This document shows, piece after piece, positions 26,120 to 35,452 of a stretch of 64,000 nucleotides of DNA. Origin of the DNA: Fen-1258 sp947085815 (GTDB taxonomy: Bacteria; Bacteroidota; Ignavibacteria; Ignavibacteriales; Melioribacteraceae); contig CAMTXU010000022.1 in the NCBI GenBank assembly GCA_947085815.1, positions 1 to 64,000 on the forward strand. The letters run 5' to 3'. The stretch's first letter is position 1, and every line of letters starts with the position of its first letter. A program made the position numbers and the translations under genes. The notes beneath the pieces are model-generated. The model was not told the origin of the DNA and did not search any database. It saw only the letters and a program-made list of their open reading frames with translations.

Positions 26120-26230
26120 CAATCTTTCTCACAATTCATTCAAATCAAAAATCTCAATTGGCAATTCTAAATTCTCAATTTCTTTTCAGATTTATCATTT
26201 CCATTTTGTCATTGGAATTGCTAATTTTGC
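26120..26230. repeat. AATTG-type low-complexity intergenic repeat
   Basis: AT-rich run of short units such as CAATTGGCAATTCTAA and TTCTCAATTTC, closing with TTGGAATTG; the ends are inverted with respect to each other. Similar runs occur after ftsZ (about 22955-23016) and around dut/dnaE (58109-58256). Possible MITE remnants or slippage products; no function known. Confidence 0.45.
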
Positions 26231-26253
26231 CCACCATAAGAATACACATCCAA

Positions 26254-26991
26254 ATGAAAAAAATATTATTTGCGGCTCTTATTTTATTTTCAACCTTATC
26301 AACAAAGGCTCAAGAAGCGGAAGATGTGGGCTGGGTTGCGCGTTTTGGCGCAGCAGTTGGCGTTACACCCGCTTATGTTTTTCCAAATTTTGATCCGATA
26401 AATGCTCAAGTAAAGGAGATGAAAATCGATCAACTGTCAAATTCCGGAATGTTTGTTATTGGCGGCGGCGGCTATGCTTACATAATGTTGGTTGATAATT
26501 TAAGAATTGGTGGTATGGGTGTAACCGGAACAAAAAGTACAAGCGGTACTGTCAGCGGTTTAAACAAGGAAGTAAAATATAATTACAGCTTTGGCGGAGT
26601 CTCTGTTGAATATACTTTGCCCTTCATTCAAAATATTGCCGTCTCGGTTGGAACTGTAATTGGAATGGGAACAACAAGCGTAGAAATTTATCAAAACTCC
26701 GGTACTTTTAATTGGATAGATACATGGCGCAAAGTTAATAGTGGCATTGTGATGACAAATCAGGTGAGCGATAAAATTACAAACTCTTTTTATTCAGTCA
26801 CTCCCACCCTCAATATAGATATTCCACTTTCCAGATTCGTTGCGGTAAGAGTTGGGGGCGGTTATGTGGCATCATTTGGTAATGATTGGAAAATTAATAA
26901 CGATAAATCACTGAGCGGTACACCCTCTGATTTAAGCAGTAACTCATTCTTCATTCAAACCGGAATATTTTTTGGCTTAATTGCGTTTTAA
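26254..26991 (+). CDS. Secreted/outer-membrane beta-barrel-like protein
   Basis: A protein of about 245 residues starting MKKILFAALILFSTLSTKAQ, a clear signal peptide with cleavage after KAQ. The mature part has glycine-rich, alternating strands (GGGGYAYIMLVDNLRIGGMG; GGVSVEYTLPFIQNIAVSVG; VAVRVGGGYVASFG) and ends in ...IAF, like an outer-membrane barrel of 8-10 strands. The frame is open from a TTG at 26158, but that part is the low-complexity repeat, so the ATG at 26254 is chosen. It is followed after 3 bases by a dTDP-sugar gene, which may be chance. Precise role unknown. Confidence 0.75.
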   Translation: MKKILFAALILFSTLSTKAQEAEDVGWVARFGAAVGVTPAYVFPNFDPINAQVKEMKIDQLSNSGMFVIGGGGYAYIMLVDNLRIGGMGVTGTKSTSGTVSGLNKEVKYNYSFGGVSVEYTLPFIQNIAVSVGTVIGMGTTSVEIYQNSGTFNWIDTWRKVNSGIVMTNQVSDKITNSFYSVTPTLNIDIPLSRFVAVRVGGGYVASFGNDWKINNDKSLSGTPSDLSSNSFFIQTGIFFGLIAF

Positions 26992-26994
26992 TTT

Positions 26995-28014
26995 ATGACG
27001 ACAAAAAAAATACTTGTTACAGGCGGCGCCGGATTTATCGGCAGCAATTTCATTAATCATGTTCTTTCAACCCGCGATGATTACGAAATAATAAATTTAG
27101 ATAAACTGACTTACGCAGGTAATCTTGAAAATTTAAAACCGAGTGAGGGGAAGCAGAATTATCATTTTGTAAAGGGGGATATCACAAATAATGAATTGGT
27201 GGATTATCTTTTTAAGAAGTATTCGATTAAGTATGTTATTAACTTTGCCGCCGAATCGCATGTAGATAGAAGCATTCTTGGTTCCGAAGTCTTTTACAGA
27301 ACAAATGTTATAGGTACAACAATATTACTGGAAGCATCCCGAAGATATGAAGCCGAAAAATTTTTGCAGATCTCTACAGACGAAGTTTACGGCAGTTTAG
27401 GTGCGACCGGATTGTTCACGGAACAAACTCCACTTTCACCGAATAGTCCTTATTCATCAAGTAAAGCCGCCTCGGATATGGCAGCGCTGGCATTCTATCA
27501 TACTTACGGATTGCCGGTTGTTATCACCCGCTGTTCAAATAATTATGGACCTCTTCAATTTCCGGAAAAACTAATTCCGCTGATGATTATCAATGTTCTT
27601 AACAATAAAAAACTTCCGGTTTATGGCGATGGGCTCAATGTGCGAGATTGGATCTATGTAATCGATCATAATAAAGCTGCCGATTTAGTTTTTGAAAATG
27701 GAAAACCGGGAGAGGTTTATAATATTGGCGCAAGCCGTGAGATGACGAACATTTCAATCATTAAGTTGATTTTGAAAAAACTCGGCAAAGGGGAAGATCT
27801 TATAGAATATGTCAAAGACCGGCTTGGACACGACCGCCGTTATGCTATCGATTCATCTAAAATCCAAAATGAGCTTGGATGGAGTCCGGAGTTTGAATTT
27901 GAACAGGCGATTAATGATACAATTGAGTGGTATCTCCAAAACAAAAATTGGTGGGAAAGAATAATTTCGGGTGAGTATCAAAAATATTATGAACTTCAGT
28001 ACAAAAATCGTTAA
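26995..28014 (+). CDS. rfbB: dTDP-glucose 4,6-dehydratase
   Basis: A 339-residue extended short-chain dehydrogenase that converts dTDP-glucose to dTDP-4-keto-6-deoxyglucose. NAD loop TGGAGFIGSNF (about 9-19), catalytic TDEVYG (about 127-132) with the Asp-Glu pair diagnostic for RmlB, and YSSSKAASD (about 154-162) supplying the YxxxK pair. The C terminus has VKDRLGHDRRYAID, typical of the family. rfbA, rfbC and rfbD are not in the window, so the pathway must be completed elsewhere or the product feeds another deoxysugar. First enzyme of the polysaccharide locus. Confidence 0.94.
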   Translation: MTTKKILVTGGAGFIGSNFINHVLSTRDDYEIINLDKLTYAGNLENLKPSEGKQNYHFVKGDITNNELVDYLFKKYSIKYVINFAAESHVDRSILGSEVFYRTNVIGTTILLEASRRYEAEKFLQISTDEVYGSLGATGLFTEQTPLSPNSPYSSSKAASDMAALAFYHTYGLPVVITRCSNNYGPLQFPEKLIPLMIINVLNNKKLPVYGDGLNVRDWIYVIDHNKAADLVFENGKPGEVYNIGASREMTNISIIKLILKKLGKGEDLIEYVKDRLGHDRRYAIDSSKIQNELGWSPEFEFEQAINDTIEWYLQNKNWWERIISGEYQKYYELQYKNR

Positions 28015-28110
28015 GTTTAGCATGATCGAAAACCAACATGGAGTAATATACTACTGCCTCTTTTTACCTTTCTTTATTATCACATTTTTTACAATTATAA
28101 TCGAATCTAT

Positions 28111-29568
28111 ATGAAAAAAATTATTTTATTCTTCATCGCGCTAATTATTGTGAATTCCACTAGTGCACAAGACCAGAATTCATCATCTAATAGCAAAAGC
28201 GATTTAGCTAGAGCAAGCATAATAAGTGTTACCATTGGCGGGTCATTCATAATTAACGGAACTTTTCCTTCAGTAATGACAGAGCGGGCTGATCAATTCA
28301 TCACCAGAATTTTTAACGAGGCGAAATCTCAAGTCCTTGCCAGCGCTAAAGATGAAAAATTGATGGCAAAAATCAAAAATGAATTTGATAGCTACGCCAA
28401 GCGGGATTTACTTCTTAAAAGATTTTCAGGTGAAGTGATAAAACTCGACCTGGAAAAATTCAGACTGACCGGAGATTTTAAATTCAATCCGTATTTGAAA
28501 AATGACGATGTTATTATTTTTCCCGCTTTCGATTTCTCCACGAGCTTTGTGGAGATCATTGGCGCTGTGAATAAGGAAGTTAAATTTCAATTTGTTGATG
28601 GAGACCAGCTCTCCGATGCACTACTTTTTGCGGGAGGATTAAACCCTTCATATGAGAATATCAAGAACGCCGAGGTATCTCGCTTAAATTCAGCAGGGGA
28701 CAAGGAAGAGATTATTCTTGCCGATATTAATTCTAATTTTTCTCTTAAACGGGGAGATAGGATAAGAATTCTGGCTGACCCTAACCAGAAAAGAATTTTT
28801 AAAGCACTGGTTCTCGGCGAGGTTAAAAACCCGGGATATGTTTACTTGAAACAAAGTGGAACAGCTCTTAAAGAGGTAATTGAGAAAGCAGGCGGTTTTA
28901 AGGAGTCAGCCGATCTCTACCGGGCTGAGGTTATTCGGGATTATTCCTCTTTGGAAATGTTGAAAAAATATCAGCTTACCGAAGAATACTTAAATAGCCC
29001 GGAGAAACTTCTTCTTCCCGAGTCGCAATTGAGAATACATCAGATGCAAGACGCGCTCTCATTATCCCGCACAAATAATTTGCAACTTGAGGATACGTTA
29101 TTCTTCAATATTGACAATCAATTAAGAGTATTACGCGGTGAAAGTTTGGTAGATTTTACAAAGTTGTCGGATCCAAATTCAGACGAAAGCAATTTTTCTA
29201 TTAAAGATGGCGATCTGATAATAATACCCCAACCGTTTGATTATGTTTATGTTTTCGGTCAGGTTTCTAGATTCGGTTACGTAAAACATGTAGAGGGAAA
29301 AGATTTTAGCTATTACGTCGAGAAAGCCGGCGGTAGAACAGAAATGGCACGTGACGATGATGATGAGATAGTTGTTATTAAAGGAAAAGGGAAAGATTGG
29401 GTTACAAAGGAGAAAGAAAAACTAAAAATTGAAGCTGGTGATTTTGTTTACGTTCCTAAAATTATTCCTAGGAATTTTAATTTCTACTTATCAAGGGTAA
29501 GCAGCATTGCCGGCATCATCGGCAGTGTGGCAACTATAATTTTATTGTTAGTTCAATTTGGTAAATAA
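28111..29568 (+). CDS. SLBB-domain polysaccharide export protein
   Basis: A 485-residue protein with a signal peptide (about 1-19, cleavage near TSAQ). Several SLBB/soluble-ligand-binding units are visible: VEIIGAVNKEVKFQFVDG (about 150-167), ALVLGEVKNPGYVYLKQ (about 232-248) and VYVFGQVSRFGYVKHVEG (about 378-395), each followed by an AGG-type loop (FAGGL, KAGGF, KAGGR). A C-terminal hydrophobic segment (about 461-482) could be a membrane helix, as in Wza-like outer-membrane translocons. No lipobox Cys is seen, and the classical N-terminal Poly_export domain is degenerate. Likely forms or supports the outer-membrane export channel with the Wzz-like protein encoded 18 bases downstream. Confidence 0.85.
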   Translation: MKKIILFFIALIIVNSTSAQDQNSSSNSKSDLARASIISVTIGGSFIINGTFPSVMTERADQFITRIFNEAKSQVLASAKDEKLMAKIKNEFDSYAKRDLLLKRFSGEVIKLDLEKFRLTGDFKFNPYLKNDDVIIFPAFDFSTSFVEIIGAVNKEVKFQFVDGDQLSDALLFAGGLNPSYENIKNAEVSRLNSAGDKEEIILADINSNFSLKRGDRIRILADPNQKRIFKALVLGEVKNPGYVYLKQSGTALKEVIEKAGGFKESADLYRAEVIRDYSSLEMLKKYQLTEEYLNSPEKLLLPESQLRIHQMQDALSLSRTNNLQLEDTLFFNIDNQLRVLRGESLVDFTKLSDPNSDESNFSIKDGDLIIIPQPFDYVYVFGQVSRFGYVKHVEGKDFSYYVEKAGGRTEMARDDDDEIVVIKGKGKDWVTKEKEKLKIEAGDFVYVPKIIPRNFNFYLSRVSSIAGIIGSVATIILLLVQFGK

Positions 29569-29586
29569 ATTTGAGAGAATTTAGAA

Positions 29587-30744
29587 ATGGCTGAGAATAG
29601 AGGATTAAGTTTTTTTGACTATTTAATAGTAATTGTAAAGTGGAAGAAGTTTTTAATTTCACTTGCCGTGGCGGTAGCTGTAATATCATATCTCGGTATT
29701 TACTTTTTAATTCCGCCTCAATATGATGCTACAGCGGTTATTGTTCCATCCGAACAAGATCAAATGGGCGGCATTACTTCGCTCTTGAAAAGTTTTTCTA
29801 ATCTGCCTGTAAGCATTCCGGGTTTAAAAAAATCCACCGGTACAGATATCTACAAGACAATTATTTACAGCCGTACTTCCATGGAAAAGCTGATAGAAAA
29901 ATTTGGGTTGTATGAAGAATATGGCTACGATACTATGGATGAGACTATCAAAGAAGCAAGAAGTAACGTCTTTGCTGAAGAGACAAAAGAAAACGCTTAC
30001 GAGATTACAGTCCGTGCAAGTTCTCCAAAGAAAGCCGAAGAGATGTCCAACTATCTGGTAGATCAACTTAATAGTACAATAATTGAAATGGATGTTAGAA
30101 AATCGAAAGAGAATAGAGAATTTCTTGCTAATAGGTATATCGAAATCAAAGACAACTTGAAGAATTCTGAAGACTCTCTAACCAGGTTTCAGCAACAGAC
30201 GGGCATTTTAATGGCGGAAGACCAAACTAAGGCATCAATTGAAGCGTATACGAAGTTAGAAGCAGACTTAGCTGCAAAGCAGACAGAACTTTCTATTGTG
30301 CAAAAACTATACGGTCAAGATTCTCCGCAAGCTTATAATTCGAAGATATCAGTTACCGAGTTTGAGAATAAGCTAAACGAAATTAAAGCAGGTACGGATG
30401 GTAACGATCTATTTCTTGCTATAAAAAATCTTCCATCAAAAGGGATGAACTACTTACGCCGTTACAGAGATGTTAAAATAAATCAGGCAATGTTAGAGTT
30501 TATAATTCCTCTTTACGAACAAGCCCGTTTTGAAGAGCAAAAAAATATCCCTTTCCTTCAGATAATTGATCATGCCAAAGCTCCAGAGAAAAAGGCTTAT
30601 CCAAAGAGAGGCTTAATAACTGTCATGATCACTTCGATTGTTTTAATGTTTGCACTGTTGCTGATAATTCTGCGCCATATTATAACTAGTTCGCAGAGCC
30701 CAAAAATGGAAGAGCTGCGAAGATCTTTTAAATTTGGAAAGTAA
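29587..30744 (+). CDS. Wzz-type chain-length determinant (polysaccharide co-polymerase)
   Basis: A 385-residue inner-membrane protein with the Wzz layout: N-terminal FFDYLIVIVKWKKFLISLAV helix (about 8-45), the proline-rich PPQYDATAVIVPSE start of the periplasmic domain, a long coiled coil (about 170-260), and a C-terminal helix (about 340-361) preceded by APEKKAYPKRGL, the usual Wzz signature. It controls polymer length with the Wzy polymerase encoded next. No cytoplasmic tyrosine-kinase domain is fused to it and none is encoded nearby. Confidence 0.9.
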   Translation: MAENRGLSFFDYLIVIVKWKKFLISLAVAVAVISYLGIYFLIPPQYDATAVIVPSEQDQMGGITSLLKSFSNLPVSIPGLKKSTGTDIYKTIIYSRTSMEKLIEKFGLYEEYGYDTMDETIKEARSNVFAEETKENAYEITVRASSPKKAEEMSNYLVDQLNSTIIEMDVRKSKENREFLANRYIEIKDNLKNSEDSLTRFQQQTGILMAEDQTKASIEAYTKLEADLAAKQTELSIVQKLYGQDSPQAYNSKISVTEFENKLNEIKAGTDGNDLFLAIKNLPSKGMNYLRRYRDVKINQAMLEFIIPLYEQARFEEQKNIPFLQIIDHAKAPEKKAYPKRGLITVMITSIVLMFALLLIILRHIITSSQSPKMEELRRSFKFGK

Positions 30745-30758
30745 TTATAGAGAATGAA

Positions 30759-32159
30759 TTGACTTCGATTGTTTTGAATCATATGGATGAGAAATTATCT
30801 TTTAAATCAAATAAACTTCTGATACTGGTAAGCCTTGTATTTACCTTTTTTCTTGTATACTCATTATACTACGGAATTAATGAGAAGTTACTCCTTATTA
30901 TTTTAACAGGATTTCTTGGTTTATTAGTAAGCTTAAGTTCAACAATGATCTATTTTCTATTCGTTGCGACTATTTTCTTACCCTATAACCCATTTTTACA
31001 CGTATCAGTCTTTTTTACGGTATTTATAATGTTATCCTTCCTACTAAATTCTCACGGTTACCATATAGATGATTTTCAAACACCATTAAATAAAGCAATA
31101 TTCATCTACATTTTATCTATTCTGCCATCTTTTTACAACTCGGTTGATAAGCTGGTAACTTTGGGTAAGCTATTTAATATTGTTGCCATGTTGATTGTGA
31201 TGTATTCAATATCAATATCGATGAGGGATGATAAAAAAATAGCCAGCATAATTTATCTTTTCCTGACCGGTGTTTTTTTCAACACAATCTATGTTGTTTA
31301 TTCAGCAATAAGTACAGGGAACAGAGCATTCGGTTTTTCAGGTGTTTTCTATGTTGATTTTGTGGGCTTAGGATCTCTTTTTCTTGTAATTATTTTTATT
31401 TACACAAAAGGAGCTAAAAAAATATTTTCCGGTTTTCTGTTGATATTTTTTATTACTGGTCTAATGCTAACTCAAACCAGAAACGCCTGGCTTAGTTTTG
31501 CTCTTTCTTTTATTCTATTGATGTTATATCTGCTTAAAAATCATAAAAATTATTCAGTCTCTCCCAAACTCTTAACTTCGTTTATACTGTTTATGCTAAT
31601 TGTTGGAACTGTAGTTTATTTCAGTGCCTCAAACATAAGTACAAGTTTGAATGACAGAATTAGCGGGAAAACTCAAATTACTGAATTAACTGAGAGTACA
31701 GCTTCGATCGGTGAAAATTCATTTATTACACGAGCACTAATCTGGCATACTGCTGGAAATGCATTTTTAAAACATCCCTTTGTAGGAATCGGAATTTACT
31801 CTTTTCCTTTCTCTTCACAATATTACTATACTATACCAAAAGCTTTTTATAAAGTTTATGTTGAAGGAAGAACACCACATGTTACTTTTATTGCGGTTCT
31901 TGCGGAAACCGGAATAATTGGTTTTATCGGATTCATTTTCCTTCTGATTGTAATAATAAAGACCGCCTTCCAAAATCTAAAGCAACTTAAGAGCAGAAGG
32001 AACATCCCATTTTCTTTAATAATTAATTGGACTTTTATCTACATGCTCATCTCGATGTTTATGACTGACGCATGGTTATGGGGACAGCAACTTATGATAA
32101 TTGCAATATTTCTAGGTCTTCTCATTGCTCAAAATAAAAATTCTATACTGATAAATTGA
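30759..32159 (+). CDS. O-antigen polymerase/ligase family membrane protein (Wzy-like)
   Basis: A 466-residue polytopic membrane protein with about 11-12 helices. The O-antigen ligase/polymerase family pattern is present: LTQTRNAWLSFALSFILL (about 231-248), a large periplasmic loop, then RALIWHTAGNAFLKHPFVGIG and TPHVTFIAVLAETGIIGFIGF, whose H-T/N...G-x-G region corresponds to the Wzy_C motif. Next to wzz and a flippase it most likely polymerises the repeat unit. The start is uncertain: TTG at 30759 or ATG at 30783. Confidence 0.87.
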   Translation: MTSIVLNHMDEKLSFKSNKLLILVSLVFTFFLVYSLYYGINEKLLLIILTGFLGLLVSLSSTMIYFLFVATIFLPYNPFLHVSVFFTVFIMLSFLLNSHGYHIDDFQTPLNKAIFIYILSILPSFYNSVDKLVTLGKLFNIVAMLIVMYSISISMRDDKKIASIIYLFLTGVFFNTIYVVYSAISTGNRAFGFSGVFYVDFVGLGSLFLVIIFIYTKGAKKIFSGFLLIFFITGLMLTQTRNAWLSFALSFILLMLYLLKNHKNYSVSPKLLTSFILFMLIVGTVVYFSASNISTSLNDRISGKTQITELTESTASIGENSFITRALIWHTAGNAFLKHPFVGIGIYSFPFSSQYYYTIPKAFYKVYVEGRTPHVTFIAVLAETGIIGFIGFIFLLIVIIKTAFQNLKQLKSRRNIPFSLIINWTFIYMLISMFMTDAWLWGQQLMIIAIFLGLLIAQNKNSILIN

Positions 32160-32162
32160 TAA

Positions 32163-33641
32163 ATGAATTCAGATAAGAAAAATTCTTTTTGGCTTGCCTT
32201 ACAATTTATTATCTCTTTTTCTTCCACTTTAATAACATTAAAATTGAATTTAGATTTGTATGGTAAGGAGATGTTCGGTCTATGGCTGTTACTGTTTTCT
32301 CTTTGGGGAATGGGTGCTTCTCTTGATCTAGGATTTGGGCTTACAGTCGTAAAATATGTTGCCGATTATAATAAACATAATAAAGAAAAGATCAATGAAT
32401 TAATATCAACGATATTTTATGTCTTTATTTTGTTCGGAATGATTGTTTTTGTAATTCTGAATGTTGCTGGGGAACTTATCTATTTTAGTACGGAAAAATA
32501 TATTTCCAGCTATAATCATAAATTATTCCAAACAGTATTTTTTCTATTGGGTATAGCATTTTTATTTCAGTACATTATTCTGTTCTTCAGGTCGGTTTTG
32601 GAAGGAATGAATAATTTTGTAATGTCCAGCAAGATAAATCTCGCAAATAATTTAATAGTTTTGGTCGGAGTTACTATCATCTATTTGAATAAACTTTCGA
32701 TGGTTTATCTTGCATCCACATATGTTGTAGCATCGCTCGTAATTGTATTGACGTATTTTCTTCTTGTAAAAAAAAGCTACCCGTTTCTCCATATAAAAGG
32801 GAGGCTCTTCAAATTAGCATTGATCAAGCAGTTAATCAGTTATAGCTTCTCGGTGCAGTCAGTATCTTTTTTCCTTGCATTGATTGATCCTGCAATGAAA
32901 TACGTAATTGCAACTTATTTCAGACTCGATATGGTGTCGGTATTCGAAGTTGCCAGGCGTGCTGCATTGGCAATCTCCGGTCTATTCATGACCTCATTCA
33001 AAATAATTTTACCCAAAACCAGTGTATTAAAAACAAAGGAACAGTACAAAGATTTCTTGTTAACCGATGGAATTAAGTTTGTGAAAATGGGAATGGTATA
33101 TTCAGGAGTTACTTACGGAATCCTTTCTTTGCCTATTATTCTTTTCTTAAAATTCTGGTTCAGGATGGATGAGATAGTTCTTTTCTTTTTATTGCTTAGT
33201 CTTCCTGAAATAATTAACAATGTTGGTTATACTATTTATAATTTCATTCTGGGAATCGGAAAAGCATACTTTATAGTGCTTGTCCAGTTTATAAATGTTA
33301 CAATCATTACAGGCAGTTTAATACTGGGCTTTTCTCTTTTTCATAATATTTTTGGACTTTTGGGGTATTTCTTTACGGTGTTATTTGTAAATATTTTGAT
33401 GCTGCTCTTTGTAAGGAAGCATTCTGCTATTTCTCTAAAACAATTTTTAACAGGAATAAGATTTAAAAATCTTCTGGTTCTTATCTCTATCCATTTATTA
33501 GTTCTTATTTTTGTTTCATCCTTTCCCGGCTATTCTACAATCAGTTTAGCTTTGTTGTCGCTGGTATCGTTCATGATATTCAGAAAAGAGATAAAACAAT
33601 ATTTACGATTGATCTTAAACAAAATTGACTTCGCGAAATGA
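32163..33641 (+). CDS. Oligosaccharide flippase (PST/Wzx-like)
   Basis: A 492-residue membrane protein with about 12-14 hydrophobic helices and the MOP/PST layout: N-terminal FWLALQFIISFSSTLITLKLNLDLYGKEMFG segment (about 9-39) and LDLGFGLTVVKYVADYNKHN (about 56-75), typical of Wzx-type proteins. It should move the lipid-linked repeat unit across the inner membrane. It starts 3 bases after the Wzy-like gene and overlaps the FkbM gene by 4, so it is in the same transcript. Confidence 0.87.
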   Translation: MNSDKKNSFWLALQFIISFSSTLITLKLNLDLYGKEMFGLWLLLFSLWGMGASLDLGFGLTVVKYVADYNKHNKEKINELISTIFYVFILFGMIVFVILNVAGELIYFSTEKYISSYNHKLFQTVFFLLGIAFLFQYIILFFRSVLEGMNNFVMSSKINLANNLIVLVGVTIIYLNKLSMVYLASTYVVASLVIVLTYFLLVKKSYPFLHIKGRLFKLALIKQLISYSFSVQSVSFFLALIDPAMKYVIATYFRLDMVSVFEVARRAALAISGLFMTSFKIILPKTSVLKTKEQYKDFLLTDGIKFVKMGMVYSGVTYGILSLPIILFLKFWFRMDEIVLFFLLLSLPEIINNVGYTIYNFILGIGKAYFIVLVQFINVTIITGSLILGFSLFHNIFGLLGYFFTVLFVNILMLLFVRKHSAISLKQFLTGIRFKNLLVLISIHLLVLIFVSSFPGYSTISLALLSLVSFMIFRKEIKQYLRLILNKIDFAK

Positions 33642-34366
33642 TTAAAAAGATGACAAAAAAAATATTATCACTATTCGGAGCGGATATAATAAGAAGCACA
33701 TCCATACCCCAAAGAGTTAAAAGAAAAGAATTTGATTGGCTCCGGAATATGGGGATTAATTCTGTAATTGATGTCGGGGCTAATAACGGGAATTTTGTAC
33801 GATTAATCAATACAGTGCTTCCGGAAGCATCTATCTATACTTTTGAGCCGTTAATGAATACTTATGAAGAATTGATTAAAATGACCGCTCATATCAAAAA
33901 AGTAAAATATTTTAATCACGCATTAGGAGATACCGATGGAGAGACTATCATTTATCACAATGAATTCTCACCAAGCTCCTCAATGTTAAAAGTCAAAGAC
34001 GCTCACACAGAAGCATTCCCTTATGCTAAAAATGTGACTAGAGAAAAGATTGTTATAAAAAAACTTGATAGTATAATTGATGAGTTAGCGCTTATTCCAA
34101 AAATACTTTTAAAAATTGATGTACAGGGATTTGAACTGACAGTCCTTAGGGGTGCATTAAGAGCACTTCCCATATTTGATATTATTATCCTTGAAACAAG
34201 TTTTGTCGAATTGTACGAGGGTCAACCCTTATTTGACGATATCTATAAATATTTAACGAAACATGGATTTCAATTTATTGGAAATTTAGAACAGCTTTCA
34301 AATCCTTCGAACGGACAGATTTTGCAAGCTGATTCAATATTTATTAACATTAAAAATAAATCATAA
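33638..34366 (+). CDS. FkbM-family methyltransferase
   Basis: A 242-residue AdoMet-dependent methyltransferase. The AdoMet site reads VIDVGANNGNF (about 44-54), followed by the acidic YTFEPL end of strand beta2 (about 69-74), FNHALGD (about 97-103) and the family motif LLKIDVQGFELTVLRGA (about 148-164). FkbM enzymes usually O-methylate sugars, so capping or decoration of the polysaccharide is likely. It overlaps the flippase gene upstream and precedes a GT2 gene by 7 bases. Confidence 0.9.
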   Translation: MIKKMTKKILSLFGADIIRSTSIPQRVKRKEFDWLRNMGINSVIDVGANNGNFVRLINTVLPEASIYTFEPLMNTYEELIKMTAHIKKVKYFNHALGDTDGETIIYHNEFSPSSSMLKVKDAHTEAFPYAKNVTREKIVIKKLDSIIDELALIPKILLKIDVQGFELTVLRGALRALPIFDIIILETSFVELYEGQPLFDDIYKYLTKHGFQFIGNLEQLSNPSNGQILQADSIFINIKNKS

Positions 34367-34373
34367 GATTACC

Positions 34374-35390
34374 ATGACTGTCACCGGGAATTATCCGCTT
34401 GTGTCGGCTATCGTTTCAATTTACAACTCCGAAAAATTTGTAAGAGGCAAGATTGAAGATTTATTAAATCAGACGATTTTCGATCGGCTTGAAATAATTA
34501 TTGTAAACAGCGGATCAACCCAAAATGAAGATTCAGTGATAAAAGAGTATATGGCAAAGTACTCCAATATTAAATATATAAGGACAGAAGAAAGAGAAAC
34601 TGTTTATAAAGCATGGAATAGAGGAATTAGAATTGCAACCGGGAAATATATTACTAATGCAAATACTGATGATAGATTAAAAAATGATGCCTTTCAAATT
34701 CTGGCAAATGAATTGAATCGTAATAGTAACATTGCTCTGGTGCATGCCGATATGTATGAATCAAATATTCCCAATCTGACTTTTGATGAAATTCAAAACG
34801 GTAAGATTAAAATTATACCCTTATTCGATTACCTGGTACAATTAGACAGGTGTTTAGTATATTCTCAGCCGATGTGGAGGAATTCCTTACATACTACTGA
34901 CAACATATGGTTTAAAGATGAACTTAAAATCTGCGGCGATCATGATTTTGAAATAAAAATTTCTCAAAAATACAAGATTAAGCATCTTCCAATTGTTCTG
35001 GGAGTATTTTATGTTGATAAGAAAAAGTCAAATATCTCGCTCAATAATCTAAAAGTTGTTGAGCAGGAAAAAACCGATATGACCAAGGAATATATTATTG
35101 ATTACGTAAATTCTCTTGATGAAACTGCATTGATGATTCTTAAAAGTAAGTTCGAGCTCAGTACTAAAATTCCGATAATATTTTTAAGAGGAAAAAATAT
35201 AGTACAAATAAAAATAAATCCCCGGATTCACCGTTTCACACATGAATTTGTCTACTATGTAACGGCACTCATTCATGATCGGCTTGGTGAAAAGGACAAG
35301 GCAATTCGTTGCTGTAAAAAACTATTAAAAAATAAAAATTCTAAAAGAGTGTCGGAACTAATGCAGTGTTTGGTCAGCACCGAAAAATAA
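34374..35390 (+). CDS. Family 2 glycosyltransferase
   Basis: A 338-residue GT-A enzyme: VSAIVSIYNSEKFVRGKIEDLL (about 10-31) opens the nucleotide-binding fold; IIIVNSGSTQNED (about 40-52) has the strand-4 pattern; YKAWNRGIRIATGKYITNANTDDRL (about 82-106) contains the metal-site region, with NTDDR in the place of the usual DxD. The C-terminal 100 residues are helical and include a stretch resembling a TPR hairpin. Sugar and linkage cannot be deduced. Confidence 0.87.
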   Translation: MTVTGNYPLVSAIVSIYNSEKFVRGKIEDLLNQTIFDRLEIIIVNSGSTQNEDSVIKEYMAKYSNIKYIRTEERETVYKAWNRGIRIATGKYITNANTDDRLKNDAFQILANELNRNSNIALVHADMYESNIPNLTFDEIQNGKIKIIPLFDYLVQLDRCLVYSQPMWRNSLHTTDNIWFKDELKICGDHDFEIKISQKYKIKHLPIVLGVFYVDKKKSNISLNNLKVVEQEKTDMTKEYIIDYVNSLDETALMILKSKFELSTKIPIIFLRGKNIVQIKINPRIHRFTHEFVYYVTALIHDRLGEKDKAIRCCKKLLKNKNSKRVSELMQCLVSTEK

Positions 35391-35452
35391 ATTGAAGCAA
35401 AATTGAATATCTGGCGGAAAATTCTAAAAATAATTAATGGAAAATAAACCCA

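Noticed and set aside
26995..28014. A complete dTDP-rhamnose operon
   Set aside because: Only the 4,6-dehydratase is present; rfbA, rfbC and rfbD are not found in the window.
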